A program made the translations under genes and the position numbers. Shown piece after piece: positions 7,429-17,363 of a stretch of DNA of 52,489 nt. The notes beneath the pieces were generated by a model. That model did not search any database. It had not been told where the DNA came from and was given only the letters and a program-made list of their open reading frames with translations. Each line of letters opens with the position of its first letter. The first letter of the stretch is position 1. The stretch is from Polyangiaceae bacterium (GTDB lineage Bacteria; Myxococcota_A; Polyangia; Polyangiales; Polyangiaceae), in contig JAQSWN010000012.1 in NCBI GenBank assembly GCA_029266615.1, positions 1-52,489 on the forward strand, given 5' to 3'.

Positions 7429-9566
7429 ACGTCCGTCGCCCCAAGCCCGTGCCCAAGAACACCGCGCCTCACTCGCAGGCGCCGAGTGGGCCGGCGCCGA
7501 GCTCACCCGCCCGCAAGAGGTGGGTTCGCATCCGCATGGGCATCCTCTCGGGCTTCTTGGCGCTCGGTCTCGGGCTGGTCGTCTCCGCCGGCTACTCGCT
7601 CATGGTCGAAGACGGTCCGGCCTGGCGCGAGCTGGCCGAGAGCCAACGCCAGCGTCGCTTGCACGTGCTGCCGAAGCGCGGCGCGCTGTACGACCGCAAT
7701 GGCAGCGCGCTCGCGGTCAGCGTGGAGGTGCCGAGCGTGAGCATGGACGCGGTCGAGTTGCTGCGCGGCGTGTCCCCCGGTCAGGTGCCGGTCGTGGCGC
7801 GCGACGCCGCCAACCGCATTGCGCAGGTGCTCACGTTGGACGCGGCGCAGGTTGAGCGACGCATCCTGCAAAAGCGCCGCTTCGCTTGGCTCAAGCGACA
7901 AATCAACGCCGACGAAGCCGACAAGATTCGCGCCCTGGCGGGGGAAGGACCTTTCGAGTCGCGCGTCCGCGGCCTGGTCGTGGAGGGCGAGGGCCGTCGT
8001 TACTACCCGCGTCGTGAGCTGGGGGGGCCGCTGCTCGGGTTCGTGGCGCCGGACGGCGAAGGCAAAGACGGCCTCGAGTTCGCGCTGAACGAAGACTTGA
8101 AGGGCCGTATCGACAAGCTCTCCGGCTTGCGCGATCGCTCTGGTCGCCTTTTGCTGTCGGACGGTATCGAGGACGAGCGGGCGTTGGCTGGCCACAACGT
8201 CTACCTCACGATCGATCAAGGCATACAGTACACCGCGGAACGTGAGCTGATGCAGTCGGCGCGCGAGTTCGAGGCCGCAGGCGGCTCCGTCGTCGTCGTG
8301 GATCCGAACAGCGGTGAGATCTTGGCGCTCGCTAGCTGGCCCTTCTACAACCCGAACGACTACGGGGACGCCGAGCCGCAGGATCGCAAAGAGCGGGCCG
8401 CCAGCATCGCCTTCGAGCCGGGCTCGAGCGTCAAGATGTTCACGGTCGCGGCCGGTCTCGCCGGAGGCGTGATCACCCCGACCCAGAAGCTTTACTGCGA
8501 GAAGGGGTCGATGCCCGTCGACAACGTCGTCATCCGTGACACTCACCCCGCGGAGTGGCTCACGATTTCGCAGATTCTGGCCGTTTCTTCCAACATTTGC
8601 GCGGCCAAGATCGGCCTTGGGCTCGGGGAAGAGAAGCTATACGACGCTTACCGCCGCTTCGGCTTCGGGGAGAAGCCGGGCATCGGCGTGCCGGGCGAGG
8701 CCTCCGGCACGCTGCGGCCGCGCGGTCGCGGCTGGGTGCAGGTGGAAACGGCGTCGGCCGCGTTTGGTCAGGGCATCAGCGTGACGAACCTGCAGCTTGC
8801 CATGGCCATGTCCGCGATCGCCAACGGCGGCGAGCTGTACGAGCCGATCTTGGTGAAGAAGGTCACGACCGCCACCGGCGAGCTCGTCCGTGAAGCGGCG
8901 CCGACCGTTCGTCGCCGCGCGATTCCGGAGAACGTAGCGCGCACCGTGCGCGAGCTGCTCGTCTCCGTGACGGAAGGCGTCGGGACCGGCACCGAGGCGG
9001 CCATCGACGGCTACCGTGTCGCCGGGAAGACCGCGACCGCGCAGAAGACCGACCCCGCGACGGGGCGTTACTCGATGGACAAGTTCATCTCGTCTTTCAT
9101 CGGCTTCGTGCCCGCGGAAAAGCCGGTCGTGGCGATCGCGGTGACGGTGGACGAAGCGATGGTGGACCACGCTGGCGGTAACGTGGCCGGCCCGATCTTC
9201 CGGCGGGTGGCGCAAATGGCGCTGAAATACCGAGGGCTCACGCCTAAAGGCACCGACCGCGCGGACGTCGCGGTGCTGGCCAAGAGCCCCGACCCCGCGA
9301 ACGCGACCTACGCCTTGCTCCGCGAAGCGGCGGGCAAGAAGCCCGCGATTCAAGAGGTCGTGGGCAGCGGTCCCGTCCCGGCCGGCAAGGTGCGGGTGCC
9401 GGACATGACGGGTTGGCCCGCGCGCGCCGCGCTGAAGGCGGCCTTGGAGCTCGGGGTCGAGCCGCGCATTTCCGGGACGGGGCTGCTCGTGACGCAGACC
9501 CCGCCGCCGGGGCAGGTGATGGAAAAGGGCGCCGTGCTCGCCCTCGTATTCGAGCCCGCCTCATGA
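7425..9566 (+). CDS. ftsI: Septal peptidoglycan transpeptidase FtsI (PBP2/3 class) with C-terminal PASTA domain
   Basis: The protein has 713 residues. A Pro-rich cytoplasmic tail and membrane anchor (about 37-60) precede the dimerisation domain, which starts around RGALYDRNG. The transpeptidase domain carries the nucleophile motif S334-S-V-K337 (in EPGSSVK) and S388-S-N390. The third box is K535-T-A-T538, where most relatives have KTGT. The last about 65 residues form a PASTA repeat (VRVPDMTGWPARAALKAA, then PPPGQVMEKGA). The enzyme cross-links septal peptidoglycan with FtsW. The ATG overlaps the ftsL stop. PASTA tails are common in Gram-positive PBPs and also occur in deltaproteobacterial FtsI. 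Confidence 0.93.
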   Translation: MNVRRPKPVPKNTAPHSQAPSGPAPSSPARKRWVRIRMGILSGFLALGLGLVVSAGYSLMVEDGPAWRELAESQRQRRLHVLPKRGALYDRNGSALAVSVEVPSVSMDAVELLRGVSPGQVPVVARDAANRIAQVLTLDAAQVERRILQKRRFAWLKRQINADEADKIRALAGEGPFESRVRGLVVEGEGRRYYPRRELGGPLLGFVAPDGEGKDGLEFALNEDLKGRIDKLSGLRDRSGRLLLSDGIEDERALAGHNVYLTIDQGIQYTAERELMQSAREFEAAGGSVVVVDPNSGEILALASWPFYNPNDYGDAEPQDRKERAASIAFEPGSSVKMFTVAAGLAGGVITPTQKLYCEKGSMPVDNVVIRDTHPAEWLTISQILAVSSNICAAKIGLGLGEEKLYDAYRRFGFGEKPGIGVPGEASGTLRPRGRGWVQVETASAAFGQGISVTNLQLAMAMSAIANGGELYEPILVKKVTTATGELVREAAPTVRRRAIPENVARTVRELLVSVTEGVGTGTEAAIDGYRVAGKTATAQKTDPATGRYSMDKFISSFIGFVPAEKPVVAIAVTVDEAMVDHAGGNVAGPIFRRVAQMALKYRGLTPKGTDRADVAVLAKSPDPANATYALLREAAGKKPAIQEVVGSGPVPAGKVRVPDMTGWPARAALKAALELGVEPRISGTGLLVTQTPPPGQVMEKGAVLALVFEPAS

Positions 9567-11077
9567 AGGACTTCGCGATGACGTTACCCACGCGCTCCGA
9601 GCACGGCCTGAGCTTGAACGAGCTCACCCTCGTGCTCGCGGACCTCGCGCCGCGCGTGGTCGGCGACGGCAACGTGCGCGTCGTCGGGGTGCGGCAGGAT
9701 TCGCGTGGGGTGCAGCCCGGCGAGCTGTTCGTTGCTAGGAAGGGCGCAAAGTCCAGCGGCGCGCAGTTTGCCGTCGCGGCCGCGGAACGAGGCGCGGCCG
9801 CGATTTTGGTCGAGCGCGGGGAGCCGGCTCCGGCAACGCGTCTGCCGCTCGTCGAAGTGACGAACGTGAAGCGCGCGCTCGCGCTCTCGGCCGAGGCCGT
9901 CTACGGCTACCCGAGCCGCCACGTGGACGTGGTGGGGGTGACGGGCACCAACGGCAAGACGACGACGACCTTCTTGATCGAGCAAGGCCTGCGTGGTGGG
10001 GGCACGCGGCCGGCGCGCCTCGGCACCCTCGGCTTCGAGATGGACGGCCAGAGCTTCGGCGATACGTTGACCACGCCGGAAGCGGACGACGTCGCGCGCT
10101 GCTTGGTGGAAGTGCAACAGCGCGGAGGCAGTCACCTCGTGATGGAGGTCTCCAGCATCGCGGTCGTTCAGGAGCGCGTCTCCGGTCTCTCCTTTCGGGC
10201 CGCGGCGTTCACGAACCTCACCCAAGATCACTTGGACTTTCACGGTACGCGCGCGGCGTACGCCGAAGCCAAGGCCGCGCTCTTCACCCGTCTTTCGCCG
10301 CAGATTTCCGTGCTGCACGTGGGGGACGCGTTCGGGCGTGAGCTAGCCCTGCGGGTGGGCTCGGGCCGGCTCACGGTCGCGAGGCGCGACGCGGACGTCC
10401 ACGTAGCGGAAGCGACGCTGACCGCCCGCGGCATTGCCGCCCTCGTCATGACTCCCAAGGGTGAATGCTCGCTCGACAGCCCGCTCGTCGGCGAGCACAA
10501 CTTGGAAAACCTGCTCGTAGCGCTCGGCGTGCTGGTGGGGCTGGGTATGGCCCCATCGGACGCCGGGCGTGCGCTTTCCGTCGCGCCGCAGGTGCCAGGA
10601 AGATTGGAGCGTTGTGACGGCCCGGGCGACGACGTGCTCGTCGTCGTCGACTACGCCCACACCCCCGACGCGCTCGCCCGTGTGCTCGCGGCGGTGCGCG
10701 CGCTCGCGCGAGGCCGCGTGCTGTGCGTCTTCGGCTGCGGTGGCGATCGGGACCCGACGAAGCGGGCGCCGATGGGCGAGGCGGTAGGGAGAGGGGCGGA
10801 CCATGCCTACGTGACCTCCGACAACCCGCGCATGGAGCAGCCGGCCGCCATCGTCGCCGAGATTTTGCCGGGTTTACGGGCCGCTTCGGCGAGCTTCGAG
10901 GTCGAGCTGGACCGAGCCGTCGCCATCGAAGCCGCGGTCCTCTCGGCGCGACCGGGTGACGTGGTGCTCCTCGCCGGCAAGGGTCACGAGGACTACCAGA
11001 TCGTGGGCACCGAAAAGCGCCACTTCGATGACCGCGAGCAGGCGCGGCGCGCGCTGGCCGTGCGGAGGGCTCGCTGA
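9563..11077 (+). CDS. murE: UDP-MurNAc-tripeptide synthetase MurE
   Basis: The 504-residue Mur ligase has the ATP loop GTNGKTTTT (K132), the EVSSIAV block, the carbamylated-lysine region and FGCGGDRD. The DNPR box at residues 420-423 is the signature of meso-diaminopimelate-adding MurE, so the peptidoglycan is inferred to contain mDAP. It adds the third residue to UDP-MurNAc-L-Ala-D-Glu in the cytoplasm. ATG 9563 overlaps the ftsI stop (ATGA); the longer upstream frame is inside ftsI. The stop shares a base with the murF start. Confidence 0.95.
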   Translation: MKDFAMTLPTRSEHGLSLNELTLVLADLAPRVVGDGNVRVVGVRQDSRGVQPGELFVARKGAKSSGAQFAVAAAERGAAAILVERGEPAPATRLPLVEVTNVKRALALSAEAVYGYPSRHVDVVGVTGTNGKTTTTFLIEQGLRGGGTRPARLGTLGFEMDGQSFGDTLTTPEADDVARCLVEVQQRGGSHLVMEVSSIAVVQERVSGLSFRAAAFTNLTQDHLDFHGTRAAYAEAKAALFTRLSPQISVLHVGDAFGRELALRVGSGRLTVARRDADVHVAEATLTARGIAALVMTPKGECSLDSPLVGEHNLENLLVALGVLVGLGMAPSDAGRALSVAPQVPGRLERCDGPGDDVLVVVDYAHTPDALARVLAAVRALARGRVLCVFGCGGDRDPTKRAPMGEAVGRGADHAYVTSDNPRMEQPAAIVAEILPGLRAASASFEVELDRAVAIEAAVLSARPGDVVLLAGKGHEDYQIVGTEKRHFDDREQARRALAVRRAR

Positions 11078-12504
11078 TGGCGGGCGCGGCGCTACCGACC
11101 AATCAGGTGGAGCTCTCGCTCGGCGACGTGATGCGCGCCACGGGGGGCGTGCTCGTGGGCGATCCGAGCCTCCAAGTGCGCGGCGTCTGTACGGACTCGC
11201 GCGCGGACTTGCGCGGCGCGCTTTTCGTAGCGCTCGTCGGTGAGCGCTTCGACGCCCACGCCTTCGTCGAGCAGGCGCGCGAGCGGGGAGCCGCCGCCCT
11301 CCTCGTCGAGCGCGAAGTGGCCAGCAGTTTACCGACGGTTCGCGTACCGTCGACGCTCGCCGCGCTGGGGGCGCTCGGGGCGCTCCGACGCCGAAATTGG
11401 GGCGGCAAAGTAGTCGCCGTCGCTGGTTCGGCCGGTAAGACGACGACGCGCGCGGCCCTGTCGGCGCTCCTGGAAGCGGCCGAGCCGGGGCTCGTGCACT
11501 ACGCACGCGGCAACTTCAACAACTTGATCGGCGTGCCGTTGGTGCTGCTCTCCTTGAGCGAGCGGGAGCGGCTTGCCGTCGTGGAGCTTGGTACGAACCA
11601 GCCGGGTGAGGTCGCGACCTTGACGCGCATGGCTGCGCCCGACGTCGGCGTGCTCACGCTGATCGGCTACGAGCACACCGAAGGGCTCGGAGATCTCGAC
11701 GGCGTGGAGGAGGAAGAGGCGTCTCTGTTCGCAGGCGTGTCGGTGGCGGTCGGCAACGTGGACGACGAGCGGGTGGCTCGCCAGCTGGCACGAGTCACGA
11801 GCCCAAAGGTGAGCTACGGCAAGCACGCCACCGCCGACTACCGGTTTCGGGTGCTCGGCCTCTCCGCGCGAGGCTCGGAGCTTGCCGTGACGCGCCTCCT
11901 GGCCGGCCGAGAGGTCACGACTTCGTTCCGCACGAGCACGCTCGGCGACGCCGGCGCGTACGCCGCGTGCGCCGCGCTCGCCGCGGCCGAAACGTTGCTC
12001 GGGCGGGAGCTCTCGGCCGACACGCTGACGACTGCCTTCGCCTCGTCGGTGGCGAGCGAGGCCGGGCGGCTCTGCCCCATCGAGCTCGACGATGGAACTT
12101 TGGTGCTCGACGACACCTACAACGCGAACCCGGAGAGCGTACTCAGCTCGGTCTCGCTGGCACGGCAGTTGGCCGAGCAGCGCGCGGTACCGCTGCTGTT
12201 GGTGCTCGGCGAGATGCGAGAGCTCGGCGCCCTCTCGGCGACGTTGCACCGGCAAGTAGGCGAGGCGGTGGCTGCCCAACGGCCGGCCCTGCTCATCAGC
12301 GTCGCGGGTGACGCGCGGCTCTTCGCCGACGTCGCGGCCGCGCGCGGGATTGTCAGCGAATTTGCAGAAGATTCCGAAGCGGGCGCGGAGCTCTTACTAA
12401 CTCGCCTCCGCGGCCCTGCCGTGATCCTGGTCAAGGCCTCGCGCGGTGTGCGTGCGGAAAAGGTCGTCTCGCGACTGATTTCGGCTAAGGGGCGTGCAGC
12501 ATGA
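11077..12504 (+). CDS. murF: UDP-MurNAc-tripeptide:D-Ala-D-Ala ligase MurF
   Basis: The 475-residue Mur ligase contains GVCTDSR in the N-terminal domain, the ATP loop GSAGKTTTR (K121), ARGNFNNLIGVP, the ELGTNQPGE substrate block and the DDTYNANPES motif near the C-terminal domain. All are diagnostic for MurF. It adds D-Ala-D-Ala to complete the UDP-MurNAc-pentapeptide. The ATG at 11077 shares its A with the murE TGA (TGATG), and the end overlaps the mraY start by four bases, so the set is tightly coupled. Confidence 0.95.
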   Translation: MAGAALPTNQVELSLGDVMRATGGVLVGDPSLQVRGVCTDSRADLRGALFVALVGERFDAHAFVEQARERGAAALLVEREVASSLPTVRVPSTLAALGALGALRRRNWGGKVVAVAGSAGKTTTRAALSALLEAAEPGLVHYARGNFNNLIGVPLVLLSLSERERLAVVELGTNQPGEVATLTRMAAPDVGVLTLIGYEHTEGLGDLDGVEEEEASLFAGVSVAVGNVDDERVARQLARVTSPKVSYGKHATADYRFRVLGLSARGSELAVTRLLAGREVTTSFRTSTLGDAGAYAACAALAAAETLLGRELSADTLTTAFASSVASEAGRLCPIELDDGTLVLDDTYNANPESVLSSVSLARQLAEQRAVPLLLVLGEMRELGALSATLHRQVGEAVAAQRPALLISVAGDARLFADVAAARGIVSEFAEDSEAGAELLLTRLRGPAVILVKASRGVRAEKVVSRLISAKGRAA

Positions 12505-13628
12505 TGTACGAGCTCCTGTACCCGCTCAGCCACGAGGTCTCCTGGCTGTCGTGGCTGAACGTGCTTCGGTACACGCCCTTTCGCGCGATCATGGCCATCA
12601 TCACGGCCATGCTCATCTCCTTCTTCGTGGCGCCCTGGTTCATCCAGAAGCTGCGCGGCAAGCAGATCAGCCAAATTATTCGCGAAGAGGGGCCGGAGTC
12701 ACATTTCGCGAAGAAGGGGACGCCCACGATGGGCGGCGCCCTCATCTTGCTGAGCGTGCTCGTACCCACCGTGCTTTGGGCCGACGTGCACAACGTGTTC
12801 GTGCTCGCGACCGCCGCGGTCACGGCCGGCTACGGCATGGTCGGCTTCATCGACGACCGCATGAAGATCATGGGCAAGAACACGCGCGGCTTGCCCGGCC
12901 GCTACAAGCTGCTCGGTCAGTTCACGATCGGCGGCTTCGCGATGGCGTATCTGTACCTCGGCAACGACTTACCGAAGGGCTGGATCGCGATTCGAGACCG
13001 TTTGGCGATCCCGTTCGTCGCGTTCGAGAAGCACCCCGTTACCCTGCCAATTTGGCTGTACCTGTGCTTTGCGGTGCTGTTCGTGGTCGTCATGAGCAAC
13101 GCCGTCAACCTGACGGACGGGTTGGACGGGCTCGCCATCGGCCCGGTGATGATGAGCGCCGGCACGTACCTCATTTGGGCTTACGTCGCAGGCTCGGTCC
13201 TCTTCGGGCGCCCTCTCGCGCAGTACCTGGACGTCGCGGGCATCCCGGAGATGACCGAGCTGTCGATCTTTGCGGCCGCGACCATCGGCGCCGGTACCGG
13301 CTTTCTTTGGTACAACACGTATCCAGCGCAGGTGTTCATGGGCGACGTCGGCTCGCTCGCGCTGGGCGGCGGCCTAGGCATGCTGGCCGTCCTCACCAAG
13401 ACGGAGCTCATCAGCATCGTGCTGGGCGGCATCTTCACGGTCGAGGCCGCGAGCGTCATCACCCAGGTGGTGAGCTTCAAGCTGTTCGGCAAGCGCGTCT
13501 TCCTGATGGCGCCGATCCACCACCACTACGAAAAGAAGGGCTGGCCGGAGCCGCGCATCATCGTGCGGTTCTGGATCATCTCGTTCCTCCTCGCGCTGGT
13601 CGCGCTGTCCTCCCTCAAGCTGCGTTAG
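12501..13628 (+). CDS. mraY: Phospho-MurNAc-pentapeptide transferase MraY
   Basis: The 375-residue protein has about ten membrane segments. Diagnostic blocks are GTPTMGG, the D118-D119 pair in FIDDRMKI, the NAVNLTDGLDGLA loop and the HHH motif in PIHHHYEKKGWPE. It moves phospho-MurNAc-pentapeptide onto undecaprenyl phosphate to give lipid I at the inner membrane. The start is inside the murF 3' end (ATGATG), and murD follows two bases after the stop. Confidence 0.96.
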   Translation: MMYELLYPLSHEVSWLSWLNVLRYTPFRAIMAIITAMLISFFVAPWFIQKLRGKQISQIIREEGPESHFAKKGTPTMGGALILLSVLVPTVLWADVHNVFVLATAAVTAGYGMVGFIDDRMKIMGKNTRGLPGRYKLLGQFTIGGFAMAYLYLGNDLPKGWIAIRDRLAIPFVAFEKHPVTLPIWLYLCFAVLFVVVMSNAVNLTDGLDGLAIGPVMMSAGTYLIWAYVAGSVLFGRPLAQYLDVAGIPEMTELSIFAAATIGAGTGFLWYNTYPAQVFMGDVGSLALGGGLGMLAVLTKTELISIVLGGIFTVEAASVITQVVSFKLFGKRVFLMAPIHHHYEKKGWPEPRIIVRFWIISFLLALVALSSLKLR

Positions 13629-13630
13629 CG

Positions 13631-14959
13631 ATGCAGATTTCCGGCAAAAGAGTGGTCGTCGTCGGCCTCGGCAAGAGTGGCATCGCGGCGACGCGTTTGT
13701 GCGCGGACTTGGGCGCGGTCGTGGTGGCGACGGACAGCGCTCCCGCCGAGCGACTCGCGCCGGAAGTAACCACCTTGCCCGCGCACGTGGTGGCAGGCGG
13801 CCACGCGGGGGTGGACTTCCGAGGCGCGGAGCTCATCGTCGTGTCGCCGGGGGTGCCGATGTTCGCGGCGCTCGCGGACGCGGAGCGAGCCGGAGTGCCG
13901 GTCATCGGCGAGCTAGCCCTCGCGGCGTCGCAGCTCCGCGCGCCGCTCTTGTTCGTCGGCGGCACGAACGGCAAGAGCACGACGACGACTCTGCTGGGGG
14001 ACTTGTTGCAATCCGCTGGGCGGCGTGTGTTCGTCGGCGGTAACCTCGGGACTCCCGCCTCGGAAGCCACCCAGCTCCAGCTGGACGCGGCGGTGCTGGA
14101 AGTCTCGAGCTTCCAACTGGAGCGAGTGCCCGGCATCCGCCCCCACGTCAGCATTCTGCTCAACATCACCGAAGATCATCTGGACCGCTACGCATCCTTT
14201 CAGGAGTACGCCGACGCTAAGGGCAACGCCTTCGTGAGCCAAACGCCCGACGATTACGCCATCGTTCCGCAGGGGGACGAGGCGTGCCGGCGCCAGGCGG
14301 CGCGCGGGGCGGGCCGGCTGATCGAGGTGGGCGGCGCGGGCGCGGACTACGCGGTGGGGGAAGGGGTGATCGTCGAGCGCGCCACCGGCGAGCGCTTCGA
14401 CTTGCGAGAGACCCAGCTTCACGGACTTCACAATCACCACAACGCTGCCTTCGCAGTCGCAGCGGCGCGCGCGGTTCGCGTGCCGGTGGCCGCGATTCAA
14501 CGCGCCCTGCGCGATTTCGCGCCGCTTCCGCATCGCATGGCGCTGGTGACAGAGGCGCGCGGCGTACGCTTTTACGACGACTCCAAGGGCACGAACGTAG
14601 GCGCGGCCGTGACGGCGCTGCTCGGCTTGAGCGAGCCCCGCGGAGTGCTCATCGCGGGCGGGCGCGACAAGCTCGGCTCGTACGAGCCGCTCGTGGAGGC
14701 GCTCCGCAACAAGGGGAGGGCGGTGGTCCTCATCGGTGAAGCGGCGGACAAAATCGCGGCCGCGGTGGGCGACGCCGCGCCGGTGGAACGCGCCGCCGAC
14801 ATGCCGTCCGCGGTGCGGCGCGCGTTCGAGCTGGCGCAACCGGGCGACGCGGTGCTGCTCAGCCCGGCGTGCTCGAGCTTCGACATGTTCAAGAGCTACG
14901 CGGACCGGGGCGACCGGTTCGCCGAGGCCGCCCTCTCCCTAAAGCAGGAGCTTTCATGA
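13631..14959 (+). CDS. murD: UDP-MurNAc-L-alanine:D-glutamate ligase MurD
   Basis: The 442-residue protein starts with the Rossmann-like KRVVVVGLGKSGIAA, then the ATP loop GGTNGKSTTT (K115), EVSSFQLE, NITEDHLDRY and HNHHNAAFA, and ends with SPACSSFDMFKSYADRG. These are MurD hallmarks. It adds D-glutamate to UDP-MurNAc-L-Ala. The same frame is open far upstream through mraY, but the ATG at 13631, two bases after the mraY stop, puts the start at the normal MurD N-terminus. The stop is inside the ftsW ATGA. Confidence 0.95.
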   Translation: MQISGKRVVVVGLGKSGIAATRLCADLGAVVVATDSAPAERLAPEVTTLPAHVVAGGHAGVDFRGAELIVVSPGVPMFAALADAERAGVPVIGELALAASQLRAPLLFVGGTNGKSTTTTLLGDLLQSAGRRVFVGGNLGTPASEATQLQLDAAVLEVSSFQLERVPGIRPHVSILLNITEDHLDRYASFQEYADAKGNAFVSQTPDDYAIVPQGDEACRRQAARGAGRLIEVGGAGADYAVGEGVIVERATGERFDLRETQLHGLHNHHNAAFAVAAARAVRVPVAAIQRALRDFAPLPHRMALVTEARGVRFYDDSKGTNVGAAVTALLGLSEPRGVLIAGGRDKLGSYEPLVEALRNKGRAVVLIGEAADKIAAAVGDAAPVERAADMPSAVRRAFELAQPGDAVLLSPACSSFDMFKSYADRGDRFAEAALSLKQELS

Positions 14960-16197
14960 GCTTTTTGAGCGCGCTAACCAAAGCCCCACGTCGCGAGCGC
15001 GGCGCCATGGACGTCGTCCTCTGTGCGGTCGTCATCGCCCTGCTCGGCTTTGGGGTCGTGATGGTTTACAGCGCCAGCGTCATCGAGGCGACGGTCGTGT
15101 TCCGCGACCCGCAATACTTCCTCAAGCGTCAGGCGGTGTATGCCGGCGCAGCATTCGCGCTGATGCTGGTGATATCGCATATCGACTACCACCGCTTCCG
15201 GCCGCTCACGTACCCGATCCTCGGCGGCGTCACGGTGCTGATGATCCTGAGCGTGATTGGCTTCGGTCACACTGGCGGCGGCGCGGCTCGCTGGTTGGCC
15301 CTAGGGCCCATTCACGTGCAGCCCTCGGAGGCCGCGAAGCTCGCGCTGGTGCTGTGGCTCGCGTACTCGCTCGAGAAGAAGCGCGACAAGGTGAAGAGCT
15401 TCTCGATTGGGATGTTGCCGCATCTGATCATGGCCGGCTTCCTCATGGTGCTGTGCCTGAAGCAGCCGGACTTCGGCGGCGCTTCCGTGCTTCTCTTCCT
15501 GACCTTCACGCTGCTCTTCGTCGCGGGCGCGCGCCTCGGGTACCTGCTCGGCGCGGCGATGCTCGGCGCGCTCTTCGCGGTGTGGGCGGTGCGGTTCACG
15601 GCGTACCGCTGGGAGCGCATGCTCGCGTGGTTCAACATGGCCGAGCACCGCCAGGACCTCGCCTACCAGCCGTTCCAAGCCGTGATGAGCTTCGGTTCGG
15701 GGGAGACGGTCGGCATGGGGGTCGGCAAGGGCCTGCAGGTGTTGTACTTGCCGGAGGCGCACACTGACTTCATCGCCGCCATCATCGGCGAAGAGCTGGG
15801 CTTCCTCGGCATCTTGGGGCTCTGTAGCGTGTTTTTGGTCATCGTCGCGCGAGGCGTAAAGGTCGCGCTCGAGGCCGAGGACGAGTACGGCCAGTACATC
15901 GCGATTGGGATCTCGGTCCTGTTCGGCGCCCAGGCGTTGATCAACATCGCGGTGGCGATGTCGATCTTTCCTACGAAGGGTCTCACGCTCCCGTTCGTGA
16001 GCTACGGCGGCTCCTCGCTGCTCGTGTGCGCGGCGGCGATGGGCATCTTGCTCAGCATTTCGCGCAAGAGTGAGCAGACGGGCAACATGCGCGTCTCCGG
16101 TGATACGCGCCCCTCCGAGGCCAGCGCGATGCTGGTGACCGAAGCCAGCTTTTCGCCCGAGTCCAAGGGTCGCAATCGCGCGGCGGAGGCGCTCTGA
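14956..16197 (+). CDS. ftsW: Septal peptidoglycan polymerase FtsW (SEDS family)
   Basis: The 413-residue protein has about ten hydrophobic segments with SEDS motifs: MVYSASV, LGPIHVQPSEAAKLALV, KQPDFGGA, and near the end TKGLTLPFVSYGGSSLL. FtsW polymerises lipid II at the septum with FtsI. AGGAG at 14945-14949 precedes ATG 14956, which overlaps the murD stop. About 45 polar residues follow the last membrane segment. Confidence 0.94.
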   Translation: MSFLSALTKAPRRERGAMDVVLCAVVIALLGFGVVMVYSASVIEATVVFRDPQYFLKRQAVYAGAAFALMLVISHIDYHRFRPLTYPILGGVTVLMILSVIGFGHTGGGAARWLALGPIHVQPSEAAKLALVLWLAYSLEKKRDKVKSFSIGMLPHLIMAGFLMVLCLKQPDFGGASVLLFLTFTLLFVAGARLGYLLGAAMLGALFAVWAVRFTAYRWERMLAWFNMAEHRQDLAYQPFQAVMSFGSGETVGMGVGKGLQVLYLPEAHTDFIAAIIGEELGFLGILGLCSVFLVIVARGVKVALEAEDEYGQYIAIGISVLFGAQALINIAVAMSIFPTKGLTLPFVSYGGSSLLVCAAAMGILLSISRKSEQTGNMRVSGDTRPSEASAMLVTEASFSPESKGRNRAAEAL

Positions 16198-17363
16198 TGG
16201 CCACGTTACTTTTCGCCGGAGGGGGAACGGGAGGCCATGTTTTCCCGCTCTTGGCCGTAGCGGATGCGGTGCGTGTGCTGTCGCCCGAGACGCGCCTCGT
16301 ATTCGTCGGGACGGACAAGGGCATGGAGACGCGCCTGGTGCCGGAGCGCGGCTACGAGCTCCAGCTCGTCAAGGTGCTACCGATCCGCGGCGGCGGTCTC
16401 ACCGGCGCCCTGCGCGGTATCGGGCGCGCCGCGGGCTCGATTCCGGACGCGCGCGGCATCGTCGCGCGCCTCGCGCCTCGCGCCGTGTTCTCGATCGGCG
16501 GCTACGCAGCGGGCCCCGTGGCGTTAGCCGCCCGTACGATGAAGGTGCCGCTCGCGCTGATGGAGCCGAACGCGGAGGCGGGGCTCGCCAATCGGCTCAT
16601 TGCGCCATTCGTGCAGCGCGCCTACATCGCGTTCCCCGAGAGCCACCGCTACTTCGCCAAAGGCGCAGTCGTGCAGACGGGCGTGCCACTTCGTGATGGC
16701 TTCGCGCCGGCGCCGTACACGGCGCCGCGCGGCGCGCTCCGGGTCCTCGTGCTTGGGGGGAGCCAAGGCGCCAAGTCACTCAACGAGGCCGTGCCTCGTG
16801 CATTGGCCCAGCTCGGCTCGACGGTCTCGGTCGTTCATCAGTGCGGCCGCGCCCACGAAGACGCCGCGCGCGCGCTTTACGCCGAGCTCGGCTTCGGGGA
16901 ACGCGCTCACATCGCGCCGTTCATCGACGACATGCCGCGAGCCTTGGGCGAGGCGGACTTGGTCGTCGGTCGTGCGGGTGCCAACGCCGTCGCCGAGATT
17001 TGCGCGGTCGGGCGCCCGAGCTTGCTCGTGCCGTATCCGTTCGCGGGCGATCACCAAAAGCACAACGCCGACTCCCTCGCGCGTGAAGGCGCAGCGGAGT
17101 GGCTGCCCAGCGCCGAAGCCACCCCCGAACGTCTTGCCGAAAAGCTCCGCTCGCTCATGTCCGACCCCGCCCGCTTGATTGCCATGGCCGACAGCGCTCG
17201 CCGCATCGGTCGTCCTCACGCTGCTCGCGCCATCGCGCAAGATCTCCTCGCCCTCGCGGAGCTCTCGACGGGTCCTGCCGCCGAGGGCGCTCCGAGCACG
17301 CAGCGGTCGCCCAGCACCGCTCAGCCGCTCGGGACGCGCCTGCAGCTCACGGAGGTGGCCTGA
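16197..17363 (+). CDS. murG: Lipid II synthase (GlcNAc transferase) MurG
   Basis: The 388-residue GT-B glycosyltransferase begins with the glycine-rich [15 protein letters not shown] (GGTGGH, residues 9-14). It also has [44 protein letters not shown] and [13 protein letters not shown], the standard MurG acceptor and UDP-GlcNAc blocks. It turns lipid I into lipid II on the cytoplasmic face. A roughly 30-residue Ser/Thr/Pro-rich tail after the normal end is lineage-specific. The ATG shares a base with the ftsW stop. Confidence 0.95.
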   Translation: MATLLFAGGGTGGHVFPLLAVADAVRVLSPETRLVFVGTDKGMETRLVPERGYELQLVKVLPIRGGGLTGALRGIGRAAGSIPDARGIVARLAPRAVFSIGGYAAGPVALAARTMKVPLALMEPNAEAGLANRLIAPFVQRAYIAFPESHRYFAKGAVVQTGVPLRDGFAPAPYTAPRGALRVLVLGGSQGAKSLNEAVPRALAQLGSTVSVVHQCGRAHEDAARALYAELGFGERAHIAPFIDDMPRALGEADLVVGRAGANAVAEICAVGRPSLLVPYPFAGDHQKHNADSLAREGAAEWLPSAEATPERLAEKLRSLMSDPARLIAMADSARRIGRPHAARAIAQDLLALAELSTGPAAEGAPSTQRSPSTAQPLGTRLQLTEVA

